Origin: Mycolicibacterium peregrinum
Lineage (GTDB): Bacteria > Actinomycetota > Actinomycetes > Mycobacteriales > Mycobacteriaceae
Direction: 5' to 3'
NCBI RefSeq assembly: GCF_002102345.1
Contig: NZ_LQPP01000017.1
Location: 1 to 50,243 of the forward strand
DNA: 50,243 bases
In this document: in pieces, positions 32,985 to 41,710 of the stretch
Position numbering within the stretch: the stretch's first letter is position 1
Layout: every line of letters begins with the position of its first letter
Notes under the pieces: generated by a model
The model's input: only the letters and a program-made list of their open reading frames with translations
Database searches by the model: none
What the model was told of the DNA's origin: nothing
Program-made: the position numbers and the translations under genes

Positions 32985-33992
32985 GTGTCGGGGCGTAAGA
33001 AGCTGGTCATAGGTGCCAGTGGTTTTTTGGGGTCACATGTCGTACGCCAGCTGGTCGACCGCGGAGAGTCGGTCCGGGTTCTGCTGCGCCACACCAGCTC
33101 CACCAAGGCGATCGACGACCTCAAGGTCGAACGCCGGTACGGCGACATCTTCGACGACGCAGTTGTCCGCGAGGCGATGGATGGCTGCGACGATGTCTAC
33201 TACTGCGTCGTGGACGCTCGAGCTTGGCTGCGGGAGCCCGGCGTGCTCTTTCGCACCAATGTCGAAGGACTGCAGCATGTTCTAGACGTCGCGGTCGACG
33301 CCGACATCCGCCGCTTCGTGTTCACTAGCACGATCGGCACCATCGCGCTATCCGAGAATGGTCGATCCGTCACCGAGGACGAGCCGTTCAACTGGCGTGA
33401 TCAGGGCGGGGACTACATCCGCTCTCGCGTGGCAGCTGAGAACCTCGTGCTGGAGTATGCGCGCGACCGCGGACTGCCGGCGGTCGCCCTGTGTGTGTCC
33501 AACACCTACGGCCCCGGAGACTGGCAACCCACCCCGCACGGGTCGTTGATCGCTGCAGCGGCTGCAGGAAAGATGCCGTTCTACGTCAAAGGCATGGCGA
33601 TGGAAGTGGTCGGTATCGAAGACGCAGCGCGGGCGCTGGTCCTCGCTGCAGACAAAGGTCGCGTGGGGGAGCGGTACATCATTTCTGAACGGTTCATCAC
33701 CGCTCGGGAACTCTACGAAACCGCTGCCGATGCTGCCGGAGCCAGGCGTCCGAGATTCGGTATCCCACTGAAAGTGATGTACGCGTTGGGTTTCAGTGGT
33801 GACGTTGTTGCGAAGGCGCTTCGCCGCGATATGTTGCTCTCGAGGTTGAGCGTTCGGCTGATGCACATCATGTCGCCGATGGATCACCGCAAAGCCGAGC
33901 GGGAATTGGGATGGCATCCTGAACCGATCCATGATGCGATTCGCAAAGCCGTGGTGTTCTATCGCGGCCAGGAAGCCGGGCCCCGGGGGTAG
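32985..33992 (+). CDS. NAD-dependent epimerase/3-beta-HSD-like reductase
   Basis: 335 residues, extended SDR. GASGFLGSHVVRQL at residues 10-23, FVFTSTIGTIALSEN, and the substrate half AVALCVSNTYGPGDWQPTPH. The active site reads YIRSR (GGDYIRSRVAAENLVLEY): Tyr is kept but the usual Lys is Arg. It may act on a hydroxysteroid- or dihydroflavonol-like ketone/alcohol. GTG 32985 is 20 bp past the P450 stop, making a two-gene unit in which a P450 product could be oxidised or reduced. Confidence 0.83.
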   Translation: MSGRKKLVIGASGFLGSHVVRQLVDRGESVRVLLRHTSSTKAIDDLKVERRYGDIFDDAVVREAMDGCDDVYYCVVDARAWLREPGVLFRTNVEGLQHVLDVAVDADIRRFVFTSTIGTIALSENGRSVTEDEPFNWRDQGGDYIRSRVAAENLVLEYARDRGLPAVALCVSNTYGPGDWQPTPHGSLIAAAAAGKMPFYVKGMAMEVVGIEDAARALVLAADKGRVGERYIISERFITARELYETAADAAGARRPRFGIPLKVMYALGFSGDVVAKALRRDMLLSRLSVRLMHIMSPMDHRKAERELGWHPEPIHDAIRKAVVFYRGQEAGPRG

Positions 33993-34010
33993 CCAACGCG
34001 GATGCCGGTG

Positions 34011-34499
34011 TCAGGCCGGTCCGAGCTTCAGGCTGTGGCAGATCTCGGTCAGGGCCGATCGTAACTGCGCCAGGCGCCGGGCCCCGATGATGTCAGCGAT
34101 CTCGGCGTCCAGCAGCTCGCCGACCGTCGCGGCATCGGTCATCATGTCCACACCTTGTTGGGTGTATCGAACGATCTTCGCGCGCCGGTCGTCGGGGTCG
34201 GCAATACGCTCGACGTACCCAAGCGACACCAACTCGTCCACGAGTTGCCCGATGGCGTTCTTCGAGACATCCTGGGCGCGGGCGATATCGGAGATGCGGC
34301 TGCCTTCCCACCCGAGAAAAACCATCAACCGTGCATGCGCAGGCCGCAGGCCCGTGTGGCCGAGTGCGTGCGCGCGTTCGAGGCTGGCGCGCATCATCCA
34401 TTCACCGAACTCGATGGCGTGGCGCTGCAGAGAATTTGTCTGAAACAGCATCAACTCGGGCTCGGCTCCGGCCGCAGCCCGAATCGGTTGGTCGTTCAC
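34011..34499 (-). CDS. MarR-family regulator
   Basis: 162 residues from GTG 34499. Winged-helix core: PAHARLMVFLGWEGSRISDI, ARAQDVSKNAIGQLVDELVS, GYVERIADPDDRRAKIVRYT. The DxRxK wing is typical. The start is tentative because the upstream Shine-Dalgarno is weak; the frame stays open upstream but overlaps the divergent membrane gene. It is divergent from the AveC-like gene by 66 bp and probably controls it. Confidence 0.85.
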   Translation of the reverse strand: MNDQPIRAAAGAEPELMLFQTNSLQRHAIEFGEWMMRASLERAHALGHTGLRPAHARLMVFLGWEGSRISDIARAQDVSKNAIGQLVDELVSLGYVERIADPDDRRAKIVRYTQQGVDMMTDAATVGELLDAEIADIIGARRLAQLRSALTEICHSLKLGPA

Positions 34500-34565
34500 G
34501 TGGTTGACATTACCCAGGGAATTGGTGAAGATGACTTCACCATCTGTCTGATCGGGAGGGTGTCC

Positions 34566-35486
34566 ATGTACTTTGCCTCGGAAGAGCTGGTGCCACCTGC
34601 CACATTGACCCCCAGCGGGGTCTGGGTGTTCAACTGGGTGATCCCGATTGTGGGCAGCATCTTCATCGTGCTGGCCATCGTGGACGTCGTTCGCAGGCGC
34701 AGGTTCACGTGGGGCTTTTTGTTCCTGTTCAACAGCATCGCCGTGTACTGGATGGAGACCATCGGGGACTGGGGACAGGAGCTCTTCTACAGCCCCGCAT
34801 TCACTGCGCACCACCTACTCGACTGGTTGCCGCTGAAGACCCCCAACGATCCGCTGTTCATGCCCTTTGCCTATGCCGTCTACTGGGGTGTGCATGCACT
34901 GTTGGTGCTGTGGCTGAGCCAGTGGGTGTCATCCAAGTTCGGGTGGAGCATGCTGAAATCGATGCTGGTGCTGGCAATCCCGGTCAACTACGTGTGGGAT
35001 TTCGTCGTTGAGGGCACCGCCACGGCGATGGGGTGGTGGACGTATGACCCCGGCATCGGCCCGGTGCTGGAGTGGAGCAACGGTGGCCGGATCACGCTGC
35101 TGTGGACCGTCGGCATCATGTGCACCTGGCCGAACCTCATTGCCTACTGGGCGGGGAAGCCGCCGATCCGAGGGCTGAACCATCTGGAGCGGTTCTGTCG
35201 CCTCGATCGATTCACCAGGCCGAAGGCGGCACCGGGATCGTCGCGGAACAGCAGCGATACGGCGCGGGGCAGCGTCGCGGTCGCGGAGGCGGCCACCCGG
35301 ATGACCAAGGAGCAGGAGTTCGACAGCTTCCTCAATTACGAGGTCACGATCGCGCGCTGGCGGTTCGAGCTGATGCGGCTGGGGGCATGGTTCATCGGCT
35401 TCCAGGTGTCGTTCTTCGTGTTCCTGGTGGTGCCGTTGGTGATCATGCGCTGGGCGACCGGCTCCGTCAGTCCGTACATCCCGTGA
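34566..35486 (+). CDS. Polytopic membrane protein, AveC-like
   Basis: 306 residues with about six hydrophobic helices: WVIPIVGSIFIVLAIVDVV, FLFLFNSIAVYW, FAYAVYWGVHALLVLWLS, MLVLAIPVNYVWDFVVEG, LLWTVGIMCTWPNLIAYW and LGAWFIGFQVSFFVFLVVPL. Conserved-looking polar residues sit next to helices (YWMETIGDW, YVWDFVVEG). The arrangement resembles actinobacterial proteins annotated after AveC, the avermectin spirocyclase; that name does not prove cyclase activity. ATG 34566 has GGGAGG six bases upstream. It is followed by a 60-aa single-pass protein. Confidence 0.65.
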   Translation: MYFASEELVPPATLTPSGVWVFNWVIPIVGSIFIVLAIVDVVRRRRFTWGFLFLFNSIAVYWMETIGDWGQELFYSPAFTAHHLLDWLPLKTPNDPLFMPFAYAVYWGVHALLVLWLSQWVSSKFGWSMLKSMLVLAIPVNYVWDFVVEGTATAMGWWTYDPGIGPVLEWSNGGRITLLWTVGIMCTWPNLIAYWAGKPPIRGLNHLERFCRLDRFTRPKAAPGSSRNSSDTARGSVAVAEAATRMTKEQEFDSFLNYEVTIARWRFELMRLGAWFIGFQVSFFVFLVVPLVIMRWATGSVSPYIP

Positions 35487-35505
35487 GGCGAAAGGGCATC
35501 GACAC

Positions 35506-35688
35506 ATGAACTCTCAACCACGCGAGCGCACCCGCATGAAGGACATGCCGGCCGAGTTCTTCCTGCCGCCGCAGAGCAACACCGCGATGTGGCGGGAGAC
35601 CGTGAAACTCGTCATCGGGTGCGTGGCCTACCTGTTGATCCTCGGCATTGTCGTCGCGCTCACGCAGGGGATCGTGATTTCAGTCTGA
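35506..35688 (+). CDS. 60-aa single-pass membrane protein
   Basis: Polar N-terminus (MNSQPRERTRMKDMPAEFFL) and one C-terminal helix (LVIGCVAYLLILGIVVALTQ). It starts 19 bp after the AveC-like gene with GAGGCGAAAGG upstream of the ATG, same strand. It is probably co-expressed and may be a small subunit of the membrane protein. No family recognised. Confidence 0.65.
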   Translation: MNSQPRERTRMKDMPAEFFLPPQSNTAMWRETVKLVIGCVAYLLILGIVVALTQGIVISV

Positions 35689-35696
35689 AGCGACTG

Positions 35697-36611
35697 CTAT
35701 CGGGTCGGCAGCGGTCCGGCCAGTCCGCGCGGAGAGGTACCGTAGAGCCAGCTGACCGCCTGACTGATCTCGGAGAAGTCCAGTGACACACCATCTTTGG
35801 CGTCGTAGTGACCGGGCGCTTCGGTGAACCCCGCGATCCGGCTGAGCTGGTGCCCGTTCACCCGCAGGATCTGGCCGGTCAGCCAGGATGATTCGGACGA
35901 CTGCAGCCACGCCACGACCGCCGAACTGCGGGCCGGGTCGAGCGCGGGGTCGGCAGCCTGCTCACTGCCGAAGAACTCTGCACTGATCCGAGTGACCGCG
36001 AGCGGCGAAATCGCGTTCACCGCAACACCATAACGACGCGCTTCCATCGCGGTGACCACCGTGAGGTTGGCGATCGCCGCTTTGGCGGCGCCGTACGCGC
36101 TTTGGCCGACATTGCCCCACAATCCCGCACCCGAGACGGTGTTGACGATATGCGCATCGACCGGACTGCCTGCCTTCGACTGGGCGCGCCAGTACTCGCA
36201 GGCATGCCGGGTCACCGCGAACGTGCCCTTCAGGTGCACCGCCATCACCGCGTCCCAATCCGCCTCCGATGCCGTCGCGACCATGCCATCGCGCACGATG
36301 CCCGCGTTGTTGACGACTCCGGTCAAGGTGCCAAAAGTGTCGACGGCCGTCGAGATCATGTCGGCGACATCATCCCAGCACGACACAGAACCGTTGTGCG
36401 CCACGGCCTTACCGCCGGCCGCCTCGATCTCAGCGACGACGTCGGCCGCCGGACCGCCCCCGTCGCCGTGAGAACCGTCCCGGCCCACGCCCGGGTCGTT
36501 GACGACGACCGCAGCGCCCTGTTTGGCGAGTTCGAGGCAGTGGCCGCGGCCGATGCCTCGTCCGCCACCGGTCACCAGGACGACTTTTCCGCTCAACGGA
36601 TTTGTCGGCAT
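35697..36611 (-). CDS. SDR, multifunctional-enzyme type 2 (HSD17B4)-like
   Basis: 304 residues. VVLVTGGGRGIGRGHCLELA, then the insertion VNDPGVGRDGSHGDGGGPAA typical of the 3-hydroxyacyl-CoA dehydrogenase domain of peroxisomal MFE-2. NNAGIVRDGM and SAYGAAKAAIANL (YxxxK intact). It likely oxidises a (3R)-hydroxyacyl-CoA. Its ribosome site AAAAGGAG lies in the last codons of the CoA-transferase-like gene. It is the last gene of the long minus operon that begins at 44958. Confidence 0.9.
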   Translation of the reverse strand: MPTNPLSGKVVLVTGGGRGIGRGHCLELAKQGAAVVVNDPGVGRDGSHGDGGGPAADVVAEIEAAGGKAVAHNGSVSCWDDVADMISTAVDTFGTLTGVVNNAGIVRDGMVATASEADWDAVMAVHLKGTFAVTRHACEYWRAQSKAGSPVDAHIVNTVSGAGLWGNVGQSAYGAAKAAIANLTVVTAMEARRYGVAVNAISPLAVTRISAEFFGSEQAADPALDPARSSAVVAWLQSSESSWLTGQILRVNGHQLSRIAGFTEAPGHYDAKDGVSLDFSEISQAVSWLYGTSPRGLAGPLPTR

Positions 36612-36617
36612 CGTTGG

Positions 36618-37820
36618 TTAGCTCCTTTTCTCTGAGAATAATTCGGTGATCAGACGTCGACGTTGCGACCAGTCCGCACCGCGTAGATCGGCGTGTCCGG
36701 ACTCGGTCACGATCATGTCTACATCGTGAGCAGGGGTGGATGCCGGTCGGCTCAGCTGCTCCACCAGCGGGGAACGTCCTCTCGTCGAGGACGGGATGGC
36801 GATGATCGACAGTCCGCCGCAACTCATCCTGGCGGCCGCGCAGTAGTCGGGATGACCGCCGATCCCCCCGAACACCTTCTCACCCACACCTTCGACATTG
36901 ACCTGCCCATCCGGGTCGATTTCGATCGCGGTGTTCACTGCGATCAGCGGTGCGCCGCGCGACAGTCGCGTGAAGTCGTGGGTGTAGTCCAGTCCGCGCA
37001 GAATGGGGCGGCCGTCGGCCCAGTCGTACAATTCCCCACCACCGAAAAGGTATGTCGCCGACGGGGTGCCTTCCAGCAGTCCCCGCCGATCGAGATCTAC
37101 GACGCCATCGGTGAGCATGCCGGTATCGATCTGCAACGGGACCTTGGCCCGCCGAAGCAGGGCGACACCCAGTTGCCCGGGGCCGTACTGCAGGCGGGCA
37201 CCAGCAGGCGTCAAGGCCAGTACCGCGTCGGCCAGTGCCTCGTGCACAGGCTCGGGGGCACGCTGCGGCGCGCGGAGGGGTCCGTTGCTGACCGTGCCGA
37301 GCACCTCGACCATTGACGAGCCCAGCGGAGGTTCAGCCGACGCGGCCGGTGCGGTGGTGTCGACGACGGCGAAAGTCCTCGCCCCGCCCTCGATCACCGT
37401 GCGTTGCCAGGAAACCTCGGAGCCGAACTGCAGCTGTCCATCGCGCCGAACGAGGCTGGTGAGCAACAGTTGCGGCCGCAGCACGTCGGTGAGAAGCGCG
37501 GGCGTGGCAGCCAGCCGGGTCGGCAGGAACCGTGCCTTCGGGTTGCGCAACACATTTCGTACGCCCCAGCCGGGCATCAGCGTAATCACTTCGGTGAAGG
37601 CGCCGGCGTCGAGGCCATCCAACGGTTCGGGTAGCCAGCCGAGCACCAACCGCACCGACCCCACTGCACGTGCTGCCGTGCTGAGTGCCGCACCGATCGA
37701 GGTCCCATCGTCGAGGAACTGTAACTGCCCGACGCCGTCGCCGAGGGCCACCGTCATGCCGGGCGCGAGTGCCTCCCGCAACGCGGCGGTGAACCCGGCC
37801 GCGGTGAGAGGCTGCGTCAC
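36618..37820 (-). CDS. Acetyl-CoA hydrolase/CoA-transferase family protein
   Basis: 400 residues. Segments QLQFLDDGTSIGAALS, LTSLVRRDGQLQFGSEVSWQ, LIAVNTAIEIDPDGQVNVEG and GGIGGHPDYCAAAR match the acetyl-CoA hydrolase/4-hydroxybutyrate CoA-transferase family. Glu300 in the TAIEID segment is a conserved acidic residue, but I am not sure it is the acyl-accepting one. It may move CoA between acids of the pathway. GTG 37820 overlaps the stop of the upstream dehydrogenase by 4 bp. Confidence 0.82.
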   Translation of the reverse strand: MTQPLTAAGFTAALREALAPGMTVALGDGVGQLQFLDDGTSIGAALSTAARAVGSVRLVLGWLPEPLDGLDAGAFTEVITLMPGWGVRNVLRNPKARFLPTRLAATPALLTDVLRPQLLLTSLVRRDGQLQFGSEVSWQRTVIEGGARTFAVVDTTAPAASAEPPLGSSMVEVLGTVSNGPLRAPQRAPEPVHEALADAVLALTPAGARLQYGPGQLGVALLRRAKVPLQIDTGMLTDGVVDLDRRGLLEGTPSATYLFGGGELYDWADGRPILRGLDYTHDFTRLSRGAPLIAVNTAIEIDPDGQVNVEGVGEKVFGGIGGHPDYCAAARMSCGGLSIIAIPSSTRGRSPLVEQLSRPASTPAHDVDMIVTESGHADLRGADWSQRRRLITELFSEKRS

Positions 37821-38977
37821 CGGGCGGGTTCCTTGGGGAGTCCCAAGACCCGCTCACCCAGGATGTTGCGCTGAATCTCGCTGGTCCCGCCCAGGATCGT
37901 CTGTGCGCGTCCGACGAGCATGTGATGCACCAGGTCGGCGGCGTCTCCTGAACTCGTCGGATCGGTGCAGGCGTCTGTACCCAGCACCTCGGTAGCCATG
38001 TCGCCCAGGTCCCGATCGGTCTCCGAGGTCATCAGCTTGAGCACTGAGAACGCCGGCGATGTCAGGTCGCCGGAGTCGATCGCGCGCTGCCAGGTGAAAC
38101 GCAGCAGCCACATTCGCGACCACAGCCGGGTCAAAGTCCGCGACAGCACTGGGTCGAGCAGGTCGCGGTCATGGGCCGCCTCGACCATCTGCTCGTGCAG
38201 CTTGAACATCGCGACCGCCTGGGTGCCCAACGTCAGTCGTTCGCGTCCCAGCGTGACCATGGCCACCGCCCAGCCTTGACCAACCTCGCCGATCAGCGCG
38301 TCGGTGCCCAACTCGACGTTGTCGAGGAAGACCTCGTTGAACTTGCTTTCGCCGTCCATCTGGATCAGCGGGCGAACCGTAACTCCCGGAATGTTCATCG
38401 GCACAATGAACATCGACAGTCCGTGGTGTTTGTCGCCACCGGTGCGGGCGAGCAGCAGACCGTAGTCCGCCGATGCTGCCGCCGAACTCCACACCTTCTG
38501 CCCGTCGACCCGCCACCCGGTCTCGGTACGCGTAGCCCGGGTGCGCACGCCGGCCAGATCCGATCCCGCGCCGGGTTCGGAGAACAGCTGGGTCCACACG
38601 TCGTTGCCCAACCGGATGCCGTCCAGGTAGCGGTCCTTCTGGTCCTGGCTTCCGAACTTGATCAGCACCGGACCCACGAGATCGGCCCCGGTGATGTTCA
38701 GTTGGCGTGGGACGCCCGCGCGGGCGCATTCCTCGGCGAACACTGCCTGATACATCACAGATGCTGCAGCGCCGCCGAATTCGAGCGGCCAGTGCAGGCA
38801 CGTGTAGCCATGGTCGGCGAGATAGCGGTGCCATTGCCGGCCCGGCTCGACGTCGTCCGCAGTGGGGGTGGGCCCGTAGTTGCGTAGCCCCTTCGGTTTG
38901 TCCGCATTGTCAAGAAACTGACGGATCTGGGTGCGTACCGCATCGATATCCTCGACGACGTCAGCGGAAGCTGACAC
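37817..38977 (-). CDS. Acyl-CoA dehydrogenase, catalytic-type partner
   Basis: 386 residues. QLFSEPGAGSDLAGVRTRA, VDGQKVWSSAAASADYG, AVAMVTLGRERLTLG with Glu in the heteromer-type catalytic helix, and LGGTSEIQRNILGERVLGLP. GTG 38977 is chosen because AAGGAG lies five bases upstream; the earlier in-frame GTG at 39007 has no such site. It follows the short partner gene (39047-40195) in the operon and is inferred to form a heteromer with it. Confidence 0.88.
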   Translation of the reverse strand: MSASADVVEDIDAVRTQIRQFLDNADKPKGLRNYGPTPTADDVEPGRQWHRYLADHGYTCLHWPLEFGGAAASVMYQAVFAEECARAGVPRQLNITGADLVGPVLIKFGSQDQKDRYLDGIRLGNDVWTQLFSEPGAGSDLAGVRTRATRTETGWRVDGQKVWSSAAASADYGLLLARTGGDKHHGLSMFIVPMNIPGVTVRPLIQMDGESKFNEVFLDNVELGTDALIGEVGQGWAVAMVTLGRERLTLGTQAVAMFKLHEQMVEAAHDRDLLDPVLSRTLTRLWSRMWLLRFTWQRAIDSGDLTSPAFSVLKLMTSETDRDLGDMATEVLGTDACTDPTSSGDAADLVHHMLVGRAQTILGGTSEIQRNILGERVLGLPKEPAR

Positions 38978-39046
38978 ATTTACTCCTTGGGTCCCGTTGG
39001 GTCGCACTCAATTGTCGTCCCAGATAGCCGTTGTACTCGTGATGTG

Positions 39047-40195
39047 TCATAGCAATTCGGTCAGTGCGGCCAGGCGGTCCCAGTGTTGGGCCGGCGAGCC
39101 GAACAACACCTCGTCGGTACGGGCTCGTCGCAGGTAAAGATGTGCGGAGTCCTCCCAGGTGAAGCCGATGCCACCGTGGATCTGGACGTTGGCATGCGCC
39201 GCGTTGCGTAGGGATTCCGAGCACACTGCCTTGGCCATGCTTGCGCGCCAGTCTGTTTCGTCGTCTGCACGGTGTGTACCGTCCAGGGCCTGGAGCGCCG
39301 CTTGCGACGCCGACCGCGCCCACTCGAGATCGACGAGCATGTCCGCGCATTTGTGTTTGATCGCCTGGAAGCTGCCGATGGGACGGCCGAACTGCTCGCG
39401 GGTTTTCGCATAGTCGGTGGCGATTTCAAGTACCCGTTCGCATGCCCCGACCTGTTCGGCCGAGAGTACCGCGAGCGCCACGTTGACATTGCGTTGGATG
39501 AGATCATCGATCGGTCCGGCCCCGGAGAGCTGTGCGGCGCGGGCGGCGCTGAGCGTGAGAGTTGCCATCGGTCGGGTGCCATCGAGCGACTGTTCTACCT
39601 CGACGGCGACGCCTTCATCGCCCGAGTCGACGAGGAATACCGCGGGTTCGCCGTTCTCGGTGTTGGCGACCACGACGAGATCGTCGGCGATTGCGCCGCC
39701 GAGCACGTGACGCGCGGTGCCGTCAACCTGCCATTGTTCGCCTACGCGGGTTGCAGTCAACGTCACGGCATCTCGGCGCCACAGGCCACCGTCGCCGGTG
39801 AGCGCGGCAGAAGCGATCCGCCGTCCCTCGGCGAGCCCGGTGAGCCGCTTGTCGGAATCGGGATCGCGCTCGGCCAGCTCGAGCAGCAGGCCGGTCGCCA
39901 ACACGGCCGAACTGACGAACGGCACCGGTGCCAGTGCGCGGCCCAGTTCGTGGGCCACTACACCCAGTGCCGACGGGCCATATCCCGCACCACCCAGATG
40001 CTCGGGTAGCGCAATGGCGGCCACCCCGACCTGGTTGCACAATGCGTCCCAGAGTACCGTGTCAAAACCGGAACCACCGTCCTCTTCCGCGCTGTAGGCG
40101 ACGGCCCGCACCTGCTCCTCGGAGGCCATTCGCTCACAGGCGCCACGTACCGACTGCGCGAGTTCCTGGCGCTCGTCATCTGCTAGCGCGGTCAT
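39047..40195 (-). CDS. Acyl-CoA dehydrogenase-like subunit (short partner)
   Basis: 382 residues. N-terminal IALPEHLGGAGYGPSALGVV, a degenerate FAD-contact middle domain, then YAKTREQFGRPIGSFQAIKH and VQIHGGIGFTWEDSAHLYLR, the FAD-binding segments supplied across the dimer. It has SAEQVG where catalytic partners have the Glu-Arg pair. ATG overlaps the stop of the upstream acyl-CoA ligase by 4 bp. It is followed by the catalytic-type partner after 69 bp. Confidence 0.87.
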   Translation of the reverse strand: MTALADDERQELAQSVRGACERMASEEQVRAVAYSAEEDGGSGFDTVLWDALCNQVGVAAIALPEHLGGAGYGPSALGVVAHELGRALAPVPFVSSAVLATGLLLELAERDPDSDKRLTGLAEGRRIASAALTGDGGLWRRDAVTLTATRVGEQWQVDGTARHVLGGAIADDLVVVANTENGEPAVFLVDSGDEGVAVEVEQSLDGTRPMATLTLSAARAAQLSGAGPIDDLIQRNVNVALAVLSAEQVGACERVLEIATDYAKTREQFGRPIGSFQAIKHKCADMLVDLEWARSASQAALQALDGTHRADDETDWRASMAKAVCSESLRNAAHANVQIHGGIGFTWEDSAHLYLRRARTDEVLFGSPAQHWDRLAALTELL

Positions 40196-41706
40196 CGGGC
40201 TCCTTCTGTGATCTGCTGGGCCAGTTCGGATTTGGCGACCTTACCCAATCCGGTCAGCGGGAACTCGTCCACGATGACGAGCCGTTCCGGCCATTTCTGC
40301 TTCATCAACCCCCGCTGGTCGAGGAACGTGCACAGTTCGTGGAGGGTGACGTCGCGGTGCTGGGGCGAGCGTCGCACCACCGCGCACACCAACTCACCGC
40401 GCAGCGCATCAGGCTGGCCCAGTACCGCGATCTCGTCGATGAGTGGATGAGCCAGCAGCTCGTTCTCTATCTCGTCGGGTGCGATGTTCTCTCCCTTGCG
40501 GATGATCAGGTCTTTGGTTCGGCCGGTGACCACGATGCGACCGTCAGGCCGTAGATACCCTCGGTCACCGGTGTGGAACCAGCCGTCGGCGGTCAACGCC
40601 CGGTTCCACTGTTCGTCCTCCACGTAGCCCGGTGTCAGGTTGCCGCCACGCAGTTCGATCTCGCCGGTCGGCCCGATCCGGACCTGTGCTCCCGGGATGG
40701 GCCGCCCCGCGCTGTTGGCCAGTTGTTCGTCGGTGTCGGAGCACTCGCTGACACATACCATCGGCGCTTCGGTCATGCCGTAAGCGTGTACCACCGGAAT
40801 CCGCAGATGTCGGCGTACCTGCCGATGCACCTCCGGTGGGCACGCGGCCCCGCCGCCGATCAGCATGCGCAGTGACGGCATGAGTAGATCGCTTGTCGCA
40901 GAGGCAGTTTGGGATGCAACAAGCATCTGGTAAAACGCGGTGCTGGCGCCGGTTACGGTAACGCGGTGCTCTGCAAGCAAGTCGGGCAGGGTAGCGGCGG
41001 TGACCTTCGGAACCAACAGCACGGGGAAGTCACCGAGCAATGCTGCCGCAAGATAGACCATTCCGCCCACGTGTGCAATGGGGAAGGCGATGGTGCCGAC
41101 TTCCTGCGGATGACTACCGAGCCCGAGATGAGCCACATATCCGCGCGACGCGCTGAGCAGGGTGGCGTCCGTGTGCGCCACGCCCTTGGGGCGACCGGTG
41201 GTACCCGACGTGAAATACACCCAGCGCGGATCTGCCGCCGAGCGCGGTCCGTTGAGTTCGGAGCGTGATTCCGGCGTGTCGGAAAGGCGTGCCAGCAGGT
41301 CATCAGGAATGACGACGGTCGCGATCTCGCTCGGGGCGTTACCAGCTGTCGACTTGTCCACCAACAGGATATCGGCGTCCGCGACGTCGAGGGCGGTGCT
41401 CACCTCGCGTTGGCGGTAGAGGTGCAGAACCGGCGCCTGGGTGACGGGTATGCGGGACAGGGCCAGCATCACCACTGCCGCCATGGTGTGTGAGGGCAGT
41501 TGCCAGGCGACGGTCATGCCGGGCCGCACGCCGGCGTCCCACAGCCATCGTGCGGTCGCCGAGGAGAGCGCAGCGACCTGTGCCACCGTCAGTGTTCCGC
41601 CATCGGTGTCACGCAACAGTGGTCGGTTTGGCCGGGCGGCCGCGCACTCGTCGAGGAGACCGGCAACGCTTCCTGCGGTGATCTGCTGTTGCTCTTTGGT
41701 ATTCAT
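40192..41706 (-). CDS. AMP-forming acyl-CoA ligase (FadD-like)
   Basis: 504 residues. ATP-loop YFTSGTTGRPKGVAHTD, YGMTEAPMVCVSE, WFHTGDRGYLRPDGRI, GRTKDLIIRKGENIAPDEIE, and the C-terminal lysine in LTGLGKVAKSEL. All five adenylating-enzyme core motifs are visible. It activates a carboxylic acid to its CoA thioester for the dehydrogenase pair encoded next. ATG 41706; stop overlaps the next gene. The chain-length class is unknown. Confidence 0.93.
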   Translation of the reverse strand: MNTKEQQQITAGSVAGLLDECAAARPNRPLLRDTDGGTLTVAQVAALSSATARWLWDAGVRPGMTVAWQLPSHTMAAVVMLALSRIPVTQAPVLHLYRQREVSTALDVADADILLVDKSTAGNAPSEIATVVIPDDLLARLSDTPESRSELNGPRSAADPRWVYFTSGTTGRPKGVAHTDATLLSASRGYVAHLGLGSHPQEVGTIAFPIAHVGGMVYLAAALLGDFPVLLVPKVTAATLPDLLAEHRVTVTGASTAFYQMLVASQTASATSDLLMPSLRMLIGGGAACPPEVHRQVRRHLRIPVVHAYGMTEAPMVCVSECSDTDEQLANSAGRPIPGAQVRIGPTGEIELRGGNLTPGYVEDEQWNRALTADGWFHTGDRGYLRPDGRIVVTGRTKDLIIRKGENIAPDEIENELLAHPLIDEIAVLGQPDALRGELVCAVVRRSPQHRDVTLHELCTFLDQRGLMKQKWPERLVIVDEFPLTGLGKVAKSELAQQITEGAR

Positions 41707-41710
41707 GGGC

